Shown here: positions 55,597 through 63,123 of the stretch, one piece after another
Layout: each line of letters starts with the position of its first letter
Position numbering within the stretch: position 1 is the stretch's first letter
NCBI GenBank assembly: GCA_016893485.2
Contig: JAFEKX020000001.1
Span: 5,349,501-5,413,500 of the forward strand
Direction: 5' to 3'
Length of the DNA stretch: 64,000 nucleotides
Source: Streptomyces sp. P3
GTDB lineage: Bacteria > Actinomycetota > Actinomycetes > Streptomycetales > Streptomycetaceae
Made by a program: the position numbers and the translations under genes
The notes under the pieces: model-generated
What the model was told of the DNA's origin: nothing
The model's database searches: none
Seen by the model: only the letters and a program-made list of their open reading frames with translations

Positions 55597-56204
55597 ATGA
55601 CCGCCGACCCGTCCCCGGCTGCCTCCCCGCAGCTGCGCGCCGACGCCGCGCGCAACCGAGAGAGCGTGCTCGCGGCGGCCACCCGCGCCTTCGCCACCTC
55701 CGACACCGAACCGTCGATGCGCGAGATCGCCCGGCAGGCGGGCGTCGGCATCGCCACCGTCTACCGCCATTTCCCGAACCGGGAAGCGCTCGTCGACGCC
55801 GTCTACCAGGACCAGGTCGTCCGACTGACGGCCGGGGCACGGGAGTTGCTCGCCTGCCATCCGCCCGCGCGGGCACTGCGGCTGTGGATGGACCTGTTCG
55901 GGAGTGGCTGGCCACCAAGCACGGCATGACCGACACCCTGCTCGCCATGATCGACGCCGGCGCGATCTCCCTCGCGCACACCCGCCAGGAACTCCTCGCG
56001 GCCATTGCCACGATCCTCGAAGCGGGCGCCGCCGCCGGGGACATCCGGGCCGACGTCCGCCCCGGGGACGTCTCCGCCGGCATCCTCGCCATGCTCGCCG
56101 TCGCCCCCCGCTCCGGCGACCCCGACCAGAGCCGCCGCCTGCTCGACCTCCTCATGGACGGCCTCAGGCCTCACCGGAGTGCCGCCGACGATCCCTCCCG
56201 CTGA
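55597..56204 (+). CDS. TetR-family repressor, frameshifted
   Basis: Helix-turn-helix: RNRESVLAAATRAFATSDTE, MREIARQAGVGIATVYRHFPNREAL. After one missing C near 55900 (restored LFREWLATKHGM) the ligand domain follows: DTLLAMIDAGAISLAHTRQEL and RADVRPGDVSAGILAML. Restored length is about 202 residues. It very probably represses the divergent quinone oxidoreductase and itself through the cggaacatgttccg sites. The inducer is unknown, perhaps a reactive electrophile. Confidence 0.9.
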
Positions 56205-56250
56205 CGCGGACTGCTGTCCGCGGAGACCCCGGAGGCGGGGACGGCTGTTG

Positions 56251-57318
56251 CTAGGCGACGCCCGACGCCCTGGTGAACCGGGTCACCAGGGAGACGAACC
56301 GGCCGGCGTCCTGGACCAGCATCGCGTGGCCGGCGTCGGGGAACATGACCCGCTTGGCGTGCTTGGCCCGGTGGGTGATGATGCTCGCGTTCCCGGGCGG
56401 GGTGATCCTGTCGAGGGAGCCGTTGGTGATCAGCATTGGGATGGTGCTGTCGGGGAGCTTGTTCCAGGTGCCCTCGAAGGACTCGTAGGCCTGCCCGGCC
56501 TGGTACTGGCGCAGCAGCGTCTCGTCGCCGACTTTTTCCGGCGGGATCAGGCCGAGTTGCTCGATGTACGCGGCCCGCGCGCCGGTGGCGTCGGCGGGGA
56601 AGAGCAGGTCCATCATCTGAGGGCCCGTGGTCTCGGGGCTGTTGAGCTCCTTGGCCACGGCGGCCGGCGTGTTGATGGCCTCGCTGCCGCCGAGGTCGCC
56701 CCCGGAGCTCACGAGCGCGCTGATCGCACCCGGGTGGAGCGCGGCGACGGTCAGGCCGATCTCGCCGCCCATCGACCAGCCGAGCAGCGCGGGGTGTCGT
56801 AGACCCAGCGCCTTGATCAGACCGACGGTGTCGTCGGCCATGAGCGGGATGGTGTCCGGAACCGAGGTGTCGTCGGTCGTGTAGCCGACACCTCGGTTGT
56901 CGAAGATCGTGACGTGGTAGTGCCGGGCGAGCCGGCTCAGCAGGTCGACCGTCCAGTCGCTCATGGTGCCCGTGTCGCCCATGACCATGACGAGGTCGGG
57001 ACCCGAGCCGAACTGGCGGTAGCCGATCTTGATGCCGTCGACCGGGACCTGGCGTACCGGTCCGAGGAACGCGCCCTTCCCGCTCGGAGCGGAGTGCGGG
57101 ACGGTGGCCGACGCCGCGGTGGTGGCGGTCATGGCCGTGGCCGTGGCCCGCGTGCTCGGCTTGCTGCTCGATGTGCTGGAAGTACTCGAAGTGCTCGAAG
57201 CGCCGGTCGCGTGCCCGCCGCCGGACGAACAGGCGACCGCCGCGAGGGCCACTGTGGCGGCGGCCACGGCCAGCCGGGGCAGGGTGAGGGCACGCGGTGT
57301 GCGGTGCGATGCGGACAT
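56251..57318 (-). CDS. Secreted alpha/beta-hydrolase lipoprotein
   Basis: Intact 355-residue protein. A signal peptide with lipobox-like VALAAVAC (Cys about residue 30) is followed by a Ser/Thr linker. The hydrolase fold has DLVMVMGDTGTMSDW (oxyanion region), FDNRGVGYTTD, GWSMGGE with nucleophile Ser in GxSxG, and the final His in DAGHAML. An acid Asp is likely in NGSLDRITPP. It is anchored outside the cell and may hydrolyse esters or lactones. It is close to, and in the same direction as, the two-component system and the membrane protein at 57473. Confidence 0.9.
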   Translation of the reverse strand: MSASHRTPRALTLPRLAVAAATVALAAVACSSGGGHATGASSTSSTSSTSSSKPSTRATATAMTATTAASATVPHSAPSGKGAFLGPVRQVPVDGIKIGYRQFGSGPDLVMVMGDTGTMSDWTVDLLSRLARHYHVTIFDNRGVGYTTDDTSVPDTIPLMADDTVGLIKALGLRHPALLGWSMGGEIGLTVAALHPGAISALVSSGGDLGGSEAINTPAAVAKELNSPETTGPQMMDLLFPADATGARAAYIEQLGLIPPEKVGDETLLRQYQAGQAYESFEGTWNKLPDSTIPMLITNGSLDRITPPGNASIITHRAKHAKRVMFPDAGHAMLVQDAGRFVSLVTRFTRASGVA

Positions 57319-57472
57319 GGGGACCTCCGGGGTGATCAGGTGCGGGTGGGGTGTCGAGCGAGGTGGGTGGGGGTGTGGAGCGAGGCGCGCTGTGGGTTCG
57401 GTGTGCGGGTCGGGCGCCGCGTCGCAGGCTGTTGCGCTGGATGAGCGTCGTACCGCGGGCTATTGCCTGGAC

Positions 57473-58014
57473 TCAGGCGTAGACACCCGGCCGGGATGCC
57501 GTCCGCTTCGCCTCGCGGTTGACCCGTGCCTGGAGCAGCTGGCCGCGGACGATGATCGTGCCCAGGCGGACGACGACCTCTCCGACTGCCATCAGCAGCA
57601 GGGCGACGACCCAGGCCTGCCCGCCGGTGATGTCGTGCGCGGCGGAGAAGCTGGTCAGGTGCGCGGTGCCGGAGGGTGCGTGGACCACACCGCGAAGCCC
57701 AGCCGGAAGCCCATGCTGATGATCCAGAGTGCGGCGGCGCTGCGGGTGGCCTTGATCAGCACGTGCCCGTCGGCGTGTCGGACGCGGGTGAGCAGACCGC
57801 CGGCGAGGCCGAGGACGACCCCGGTGACCGCGAAGATCGCGGCCAGCGGTACGTCGTTGCCGGCGGTCGGGATGTCGGTCAGGTAGTTGCTCGCGGCCCA
57901 GGCGATCATGCCGAGCGGGAGCAGGATGGTGCGGGTGGTGAGCCGCTCCTCGCGCAACTGGCGGAGGACGATGAGCAGGAGCGCGATGTCGATGAACCAG
58001 TCGGTGGTTGTCAT
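57473..58014 (-). CDS. Polytopic membrane protein, frameshifted
   Basis: About five helices: WFIDIALLLIVLRQL, ILLPLGMIAWAASNYL, VPLAAIFAVTGVVLGLAGGLL, SAAALWIISMGFRLGFAVW and, after one break near 57675, AWVVALLLMAVGEVVVRLGTII. The order of helices and the LREERLTTRTILLPLGMIA loop resemble CcdC/DUF1453-like proteins, a weak guess. Restored length is about 180 residues. It starts at ATG 58014. It is downstream of the response-regulator gene in the same direction. Confidence 0.7.
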
Positions 58015-58086
58015 GTCTCTGAGCTTCCGCCGACGCGCCCCGAACTCCTTCAACCCAGGGTGTAACCCGGGTTGAGATCCCCGCCG

Positions 58087-58773
58087 TCACTGCTCGGTGT
58101 TGTCCACCAGACCGAAGCGCCAGGCCCAGGCGATCAGCGCGCCGCGATCCTCCAGCGCCAGCTTGGCCAGGACGTGGTTGAGGTGCGTCTTCACCGTGGC
58201 CAGGCTGACGACCATCTCGCGCGCCACCTGCCGGTTGTTCAGCCCTTTTGCCAAGAGCCGTACGACGTCGACCTCCCGCCTGGTCAGCCCCTCGGCCTCG
58301 GGCGGAAGCGCCGCCGGTGAGGACGCGGGCGCGGCGGCGGGCGCCGTGGGCTCCGTCACGACGAGCTGCACGAGCCGCCGTTGCACGGCCGGGTCGAGGA
58401 CGGTCCGGCCGGCCGCCACGTCCCGGACCGCGGTGAGCACCGCCTCGCCGGTCGCGTCCTTGGTCAAATAGCCGAGCGCACCGGCCCGCAGCGCGGGCAT
58501 CACCGCGTCGTCGTCGGCGAACGTCGTCAGGATCAGCACCTGGGTCCCGAGGCCCGCCGCCAGTATCTCGGCCGTCACCTGCGCGCCGTCGAGCCCGGGC
58601 ATCCGCAGGTCGACGAGGGCGACGTCGGGCCGCTCCGCCACGGCGAGTCGTACCGCCTCGTTGCCGTCGCCGGCCTGCCCGACCACCTCGATGTCCGCGG
58701 CCGAGGTCAGCAGCAGCACGACCCCGTCCCGCACCACCGCCTGGTCGTCCGCGACCAGCACCCGAATCGTCAC
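58087..58773 (-). CDS. NarL/LuxR-type response regulator
   Basis: Intact 228-residue regulator. Receiver: VLVADDQAVVRDG with the acidic pair, phospho-acceptor Asp about residue 55 in VALVDLRMPG, Thr in ILTTFADDD and Lys in GYLTKDA. LuxR helix-turn-helix: LTRREVDVVRLLAKGLNNRQVA and LATVKTHLNHVLAKL. An Ala/Pro linker of about 25 residues is longer than usual. Its ATG overlaps the stop of the histidine kinase, so it is coupled to it. Confidence 0.95.
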   Translation of the reverse strand: MTIRVLVADDQAVVRDGVVLLLTSAADIEVVGQAGDGNEAVRLAVAERPDVALVDLRMPGLDGAQVTAEILAAGLGTQVLILTTFADDDAVMPALRAGALGYLTKDATGEAVLTAVRDVAAGRTVLDPAVQRRLVQLVVTEPTAPAAAPASSPAALPPEAEGLTRREVDVVRLLAKGLNNRQVAREMVVSLATVKTHLNHVLAKLALEDRGALIAWAWRFGLVDNTEQ

Positions 58774-60146
58774 GCGTCCGCCTTCCCGTCCGCCGTCATG
58801 CCGCCGGAGTCAGTGCCGCCGGAGTCAGCGCCGGCTGTGCCAGTGCCGGCTGTGCCAGTGCCGCCTAGGACAGCGCCGCCTAGGACAGCGCCGCCTACGA
58901 CAGTGCCGCCTACGACAGCGCCGCCCGCTGCGGCACCATCCTCGGGAGCCGTGCCTTCCGCGGTGCGTTCCGCGGCGCCGCTGTCCTCCACGACCGGCAC
59001 CCGGAGCGCGATCCGCCACCCCGGTCCCTCGGGCGCGGGTCCTGCGGTCACCGAGCCGCCGACCGCCTCGATCCGCTCGGCCATGCCGCGCAGCCCCGTG
59101 CCGCTGCCCTGCACGCCCGACGGGCCGCGACCGGCCGGCAGCCCATGGTCCCGTACGACGGCACGCAGTTCGGAGCCCTCCCACACCAGGTCCACGTCGA
59201 TGGCGCTGCCGGTCGCGTACCGTGCCGCGTTCGTCATGGCCTCCTGCACCGCGCGGTACACCGCGTGCCCGGCCTCGGGCGTGAGCCGACCTGGCCGACC
59301 GCTGACGCGCAGTCGCGCCTCGCCCGGGAAACCCCTGGTCAGGCCGTCGACATCGGCCACGCCCCGAAGCGGTACGGAACGCAGCGCACCCACCGCCGCG
59401 CGGGCCTCCTGCACTCCGTCGCGCGCGAGTTCGGCGGCTCGGTCGAGCGGCTCGGTCAGCGTCGCCGGAGCACCGTCGCGCCGCGCGATTGCCCTGACCG
59501 CCTGCAACTGCATGGACAGTCCGGCGAGGCTGTGCGCGAGCACGTCGTGCATCTCGTGGGCGATCCGCCTGCGCTCCTCGAGGGCCGCGGCCTCCTGCCG
59601 GGACGCGCGGGACGCCTCCACCTCGGCCAGCAGCGCGACCGCGCGGTCCCGCTCGGCCTGGAGCGCGGCGTGCTCGATCGAACGGTCGGCGAGCAGCCAC
59701 ACGCCGACCGCCGACAGCAGGCCGGCCACGCTGCCGAAGATCACCATGACCGCGACGCCGAAGCCGACCGCGAGCAGCGCGACGCAGGCGTTGCGCACCG
59801 GCCCGGCCGGAATGCACATCGGCAGCACGGCGGCGGCGGCCAGCACGGGAACCTCGCCGAGTCCGGCGGGCACGAGAGCCATGATGGCGAAGCCGGTCCC
59901 GATGGTCAGCGCGACCCCGAACCAGGTCAGCGGCGTCGGCAGGGCCCGGCCGCTGAGCACCATGCCCAGCTCCGCGCAGAGCCCGAGCACGGCGACGACG
60001 ACCTTCAACCCCGTCCCGTCGGCCGCGATCACCGAGACCACCACACAGGCGATCAGCGCACCCGCGCCGACCACGTCACCACGCTCGAAGATCCGCCGCC
60101 GCCCGGGACCAGCCGAGGACCCGATCACGCCGGTCCACATACGCAC
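58770..60146 (-). CDS. Sensor histidine kinase (HisKA_3 type)
   Basis: Intact 458-residue kinase. Five or six N-terminal membrane helices (residues about 25-155) lead to a coiled coil (LQAERDRAVALLAEVEASRA) and the dimerisation domain RRRIAHEMHDVLAHSLAGLSMQL, with the phosphorylated His near residue 198. The ATPase domain has VQEAMTNAARYA (N box) and GSGTGLRGMAERIEAVGG (G boxes). The last 60 residues are a Gly/Ala/Thr/Val tail encoded by 15-bp tandem repeats. It signals to the overlapping NarL-type regulator. The signal is unknown. Confidence 0.94.
   Translation of the reverse strand: MRMWTGVIGSSAGPGRRRIFERGDVVGAGALIACVVVSVIAADGTGLKVVVAVLGLCAELGMVLSGRALPTPLTWFGVALTIGTGFAIMALVPAGLGEVPVLAAAAVLPMCIPAGPVRNACVALLAVGFGVAVMVIFGSVAGLLSAVGVWLLADRSIEHAALQAERDRAVALLAEVEASRASRQEAAALEERRRIAHEMHDVLAHSLAGLSMQLQAVRAIARRDGAPATLTEPLDRAAELARDGVQEARAAVGALRSVPLRGVADVDGLTRGFPGEARLRVSGRPGRLTPEAGHAVYRAVQEAMTNAARYATGSAIDVDLVWEGSELRAVVRDHGLPAGRGPSGVQGSGTGLRGMAERIEAVGGSVTAGPAPEGPGWRIALRVPVVEDSGAAERTAEGTAPEDGAAAGGAVVGGTVVGGAVLGGAVLGGTGTAGTGTAGADSGGTDSGGMTADGKADA
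58801..58925. repeat. 15-bp tandem repeats at the histidine-kinase 3' end
   Basis: Imperfect units such as cagtgccgccggagt, cagtgccggctgtgc and cagcgccgcctagga, each 15 bp, repeat about eight times. They encode the GGAVLGG/GTAGTGTAG tail. The unit keeps the frame. Confidence 0.85.
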
Positions 60147-60629
60147 CCTCCCCGCGCTCCGTTCCCCATCGGCGGGCTCCTACCATCCGCGCCCCGCGCG
60201 TCCCACCCGTGACCACGGCTGCACCGGCCCGAGTTGAGCACGACCGACGCGCGCGCACCCGGCCGACGGCACACGGCGGCGAGCATATACGTGGCATCAA
60301 CACGGGACGTTTGCCGCTGCCCGTTCCCCAAAGACCTGGCTCGAGGAGGCGCGCATGCCCCCTCCCCTCGGATCGCCGTCGTCCCTGGTGCTGCGATGTG
60401 GAAAGCCCCGAACCCGCCCTCACCGCTTCGGATCTGCACGTGGTGATGTGCTGTGCGATGTGCACCTTCACCTGTACGCCGTGCTGAGCTGCACTGTTGA
60501 TGGGGAGTCGAACCCCGCGTTGCTCTTCACGCGCCAGGCGTGGGCCGGGAAACCGCCGGCCCTCGGTGTGTGCCCGCCTCCGAAGCTGCTACCTGCTCCA
60601 CATCGCTCGTCCCCCGCCCGCCGGACTGC
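60147..60629. other. Intergenic region upstream of the histidine kinase
   Basis: About 480 bases without a supported gene. It should contain the promoter for the kinase operon (minus strand). At 60502-60516, ggggagtcgaacccc reads on the minus strand as a tRNA T-arm-like GGGGTTCGACTCCCC, but no complete tRNA can be folded. A hairpin gggccgg/ccggccc lies at about 60542-60562. Confidence 0.5.
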
Positions 60630-61099
60630 TCAGTCCAGCAGGTCCACCTCCCAGTTCGTGCGCTGGATGCGCACATCGACCTCGCGGATCTCCCGCGCGA
60701 GAACATCCGCCTGACCGCGCAGTTCCGCGACCGGAAGGGCGGAGAGCATCATCAGCTCGGATCGGAGTTGCCGGCCGTATCCCCGCTCGCCGCTGCCCGC
60801 CGCCGCGTCCGCCGCCGCGGTGACCAGGGAGTGACGCAAGCGCAGGACATCCCGGCGGGCGAGGGCATCGGTCAGCGTGCCGTCGGGACCCACTCCACGG
60901 TGGCGTTGGTCCGGTTGATCCGCCGGATCAACGTTTCCAGAGCGCTCAGCACCTCACCGGCCTCGGCCAACAACTGGGCCGCGTCCTCGGCGGGCACCTC
61001 CCCCTCCTGGTACCGCGCACTGCTGACGACGCGCGCTCGCAACTGCTCTACACGGCGCGTCGCTTCCGCACGTTCCGCCAGTGCCTCAGCAAGCTTCAC
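60630..61099 (-). CDS. DIP1984-family protein, frameshifted
   Basis: KLAEALAERAEATRRVEQLRARV, YQEGEVPAEDAAQLLAEAGE and LIRRINRTNATVEW are typical of the DIP1984 (septicolysin-like) family. After one missing base near 60885 the protein continues GTLTDALARRDVLRLRHSL to IQRTNWEVDLLD*. Restored length is about 155 residues, as usual. It is helical and probably cytoplasmic; no function is known. GTG 61099 follows ggggaga. It is divergent from the XRE gene. Confidence 0.87.
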
Positions 61100-61318
61100 T
61101 GTCTCCCCTTCCCTCCCTGAGCTCGCACGAGTATATGAGTGCGACCCTGCTCGTCCGCACGCGGATTTTGCTCCGAAGGGCCTCTGACCAGCCACTGGAG
61201 TGAGAGCGGCCAGCCGCTCGGAGGGTCACGTCCGCCGAGGTCGGACCATCACGTCCACTGAGAACGGACAGGTGCCGCTACGACCCCCGCCGCCCACCCC
61301 GAGTGGCATGGCGCACTT

Positions 61319-61338
61319 TTGCAAGCGGGTGCTTGCAA
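61319..61338. promoter_or_regulatory. Perfect 8-4-8 palindrome upstream of XRE gene
   Basis: ttgcaagc-gggt-gcttgcaa, 20 bp, 30 bases before the ATG at 61369. Long perfect inverted repeats in this position are usually sites for the adjacent regulator. tagtta follows directly and may be part of a -10. Confidence 0.75.
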
Positions 61339-61368
61339 TAGTTAGCGAGGGTGAGGCAAGGTGGAGGC

Positions 61369-61874
61369 ATGGCAACGCTCAACGTCGGCAATCTCGGGAG
61401 TATCTGCGTGAGCAGCGGCGCACCGCGCAGCTGTCTCTGCGGCAACTCGCCGATGCCGCCGGGGTGTCGAATCCGTATCTGAGCCAGATCGAGCGCGGGC
61501 TGCGCAAGCCGAGCGCGGAGGTGTTGCAGCAGGTCGCCAAGGCGCTGCGGATCTCCGCCGAGACGCTGTACGTGCGGGCCGGCATCCTCGACGCCGAGCG
61601 GGACCGGGACGAGGTCGAGACGCGTGCCGTCATCCTCGCCGATCCCACGCTCACCGAACGGCAGAAGCAGGTGCTGCTTCAGATCTACGAGTCCTTCCGC
61701 AAGGAGAACGGGTTCGAGATCGCCGAGGCGAGCGACGGCATGGACCCCGGTCCAGGCCTCGGTGTGGCCGACGGCAGCGGTGCCGAACCGCCGGAGCGCA
61801 CGGCGAGACGGGGCGACAGCGGTGAGGGCGGCGACGGTGCAGACCACACCGGGCCGCAGGAGACCGCCGGTTGA
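61369..61874 (+). CDS. XRE-family regulator, frameshifted at residue 9
   Basis: ATG 61369 after gtggagg gives MATLNVGNLG; one missing G near 61394 joins EYLREQRRTAQLSLRQLADAAGVSNPYLSQIERGLRKPS, quoted here only in pieces, a classic Cro/C1 HTH. RAGILDAERDRDEVETRAVILADPTLTERQKQVLL follows as a short helical dimer region. The tail is low-complexity. Restored length is about 168 residues. Probably binds the ttgcaagc palindrome and controls itself and the HbhA-like gene 58 bases downstream. Confidence 0.85.
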
Positions 61875-61932
61875 CCCGCGGACGTACACAACACAAAACC
61901 CTCAGCTGATAGCGACCGGGAGGTCCATCACC

Positions 61933-62589
61933 ATGGCCATCACCGATGACCTGCGCAAGACCCTGAGCGACCCCACGCCCCTCTACTTCGCGGCCGGCAC
62001 CGCCGACCTCGCGCTCCAGCAGGCCAAGAAGGTTCCCGGCCTGGTCGAGCAGTTGCGGGCCGAGGCGCCTGCCCGGATCGACGCCGTGCGCGGCACCGAC
62101 CCGAAGGCCGTGCAGGAGAAGGCCGCCGCCCGTGCCAAGGAGGCCGGTGCCAAGGCCAAGGAGGCGCAGGAGACCTTCCAGACCAAGGTCAACGAGTTCA
62201 TCACCAGCCTCGACGGTGACTTCAAGAAGCTCAGCAGCAACCTCGACGCCGACCTGAAGAAGTTCGGCGAGTCCGCCCAGGACTTCGCGCTGCGCGGGGT
62301 CGGCGTCGCCGCCGAGTACGCGGTCAAGGCGCGCGAGGCGTACGAGAAGGTCGCCGAGCACGGCGAGCAGGCCGTGAGGACCTGGCGCGGCGAGGCGGCC
62401 GACGAGATCGAGGAGCTGGCCGTCGCGGTCGAGCCCGACCCGAAGCCCGTCGTGGCGCCGGTGGCCGAGCCCGTCGTGGTGAAGGCCGAGACCCCGGCCC
62501 CGGCCGCCCCGGCGAAGAAGCCCGCCGCGAAGAAGGCCCCGGCCCGCAAGACCACCACCGCGAAGAAGACCACGCCGCCCGCGAAGTAA
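61933..62589 (+). CDS. HbhA-like coiled-coil protein with lysine/proline/alanine-rich tail
   Basis: Intact 218-residue protein. TPLYFAAGTADLALQQAKKVP near the N-terminus, then a long helical region (KEAGAKAKEAQETFQTKVNEF, DLKKFGESAQDFALRG) and a tail of repeated Ala/Pro/Lys (AAPAKKPAAKKAPARKTTTA). This is the plan of the mycobacterial heparin-binding hemagglutinin and its streptomycete relatives. The basic tail can bind acidic polymers or DNA. ATG 61933 follows gggaggtccatcacc. A terminator follows at 62610. Confidence 0.85.
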   Translation: MAITDDLRKTLSDPTPLYFAAGTADLALQQAKKVPGLVEQLRAEAPARIDAVRGTDPKAVQEKAAARAKEAGAKAKEAQETFQTKVNEFITSLDGDFKKLSSNLDADLKKFGESAQDFALRGVGVAAEYAVKAREAYEKVAEHGEQAVRTWRGEAADEIEELAVAVEPDPKPVVAPVAEPVVVKAETPAPAAPAKKPAAKKAPARKTTTAKKTTPPAK

Positions 62590-62609
62590 CACGTACGGGT
62601 GATCGGTAA

Positions 62610-62645
62610 CGGGTCGGGCACTCCATGAGTGTCCGGCCCGTTCTT
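62610..62645 (+). terminator. Terminator after HbhA-like gene
   Basis: A 13-bp stem with two G-U pairs (62610-62622 with 62628-62640) and loop ccatg is followed by ttcttcgg. It lies 20 bases after the stop. Confidence 0.75.
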
Positions 62646-62714
62646 CGGGTAGCGGGAATCCGGTTGCCGGTACGGTGACCGCACAGGAACTGGCCGAGTC
62701 GGGTGGTGGACGTA

Positions 62715-63056
62715 GTGCTGATGCAGGGCTTCGCGGGGTTCATGTGGCTGTTGAGTGTCGCCCTGATCGTTTTCAGCGGCTTCGCGCTCGTCGACGCGGC
62801 CACGCGTCGTGAGGACGCCTATCGCGCGGCGGACAAGAAGACCAAGCCGTTCTGGCTGATCATCCTGGGGCTCGCCTTCGTGGTGAACCTCATCTTCAAC
62901 ATCCTGTCGTTCCTGCCGATCATCGGCCTCGTCGCGACCATCGTGTACATGGTCGACGTCCGCCCGGCCCTCCGCGGCCTGCCCGGCGGCGGCCGCAGCC
63001 GCAGAGGCGGCTCCAGCAGCGACGGCCCGTACGGCCCGTACAACGGCGGCCGCTGA
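62715..63056 (+). CDS. DUF2516 membrane protein
   Basis: Intact protein of about 113 residues with three hydrophobic stretches (FMWLLSVALIVFSGFALVDA, FWLIILGLAFVVNLIF, LPIIGLVATIVYMVDV) and a Gly/Arg/Ser tail (GGGRSRRGGSSSDGPYG). This fits DUF2516, a small actinobacterial membrane family. GTG 62715 has ggtggacgta before it; ATG 62721 and GTG 62703 are alternatives. Function is unknown. Confidence 0.85.
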   Translation: MLMQGFAGFMWLLSVALIVFSGFALVDAATRREDAYRAADKKTKPFWLIILGLAFVVNLIFNILSFLPIIGLVATIVYMVDVRPALRGLPGGGRSRRGGSSSDGPYGPYNGGR

Positions 63057-63123
63057 AGCCGTACGGCGACCACCGCACCGACCAGTCGCCCCGCTCGACC
63101 CGCCCGCCCCGCTCGCTGCGGAG

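Noticed and set aside
60502..60516. Complete tRNA gene
   Set aside because: Only a T-arm-like hairpin exists; acceptor and anticodon stems cannot be formed.
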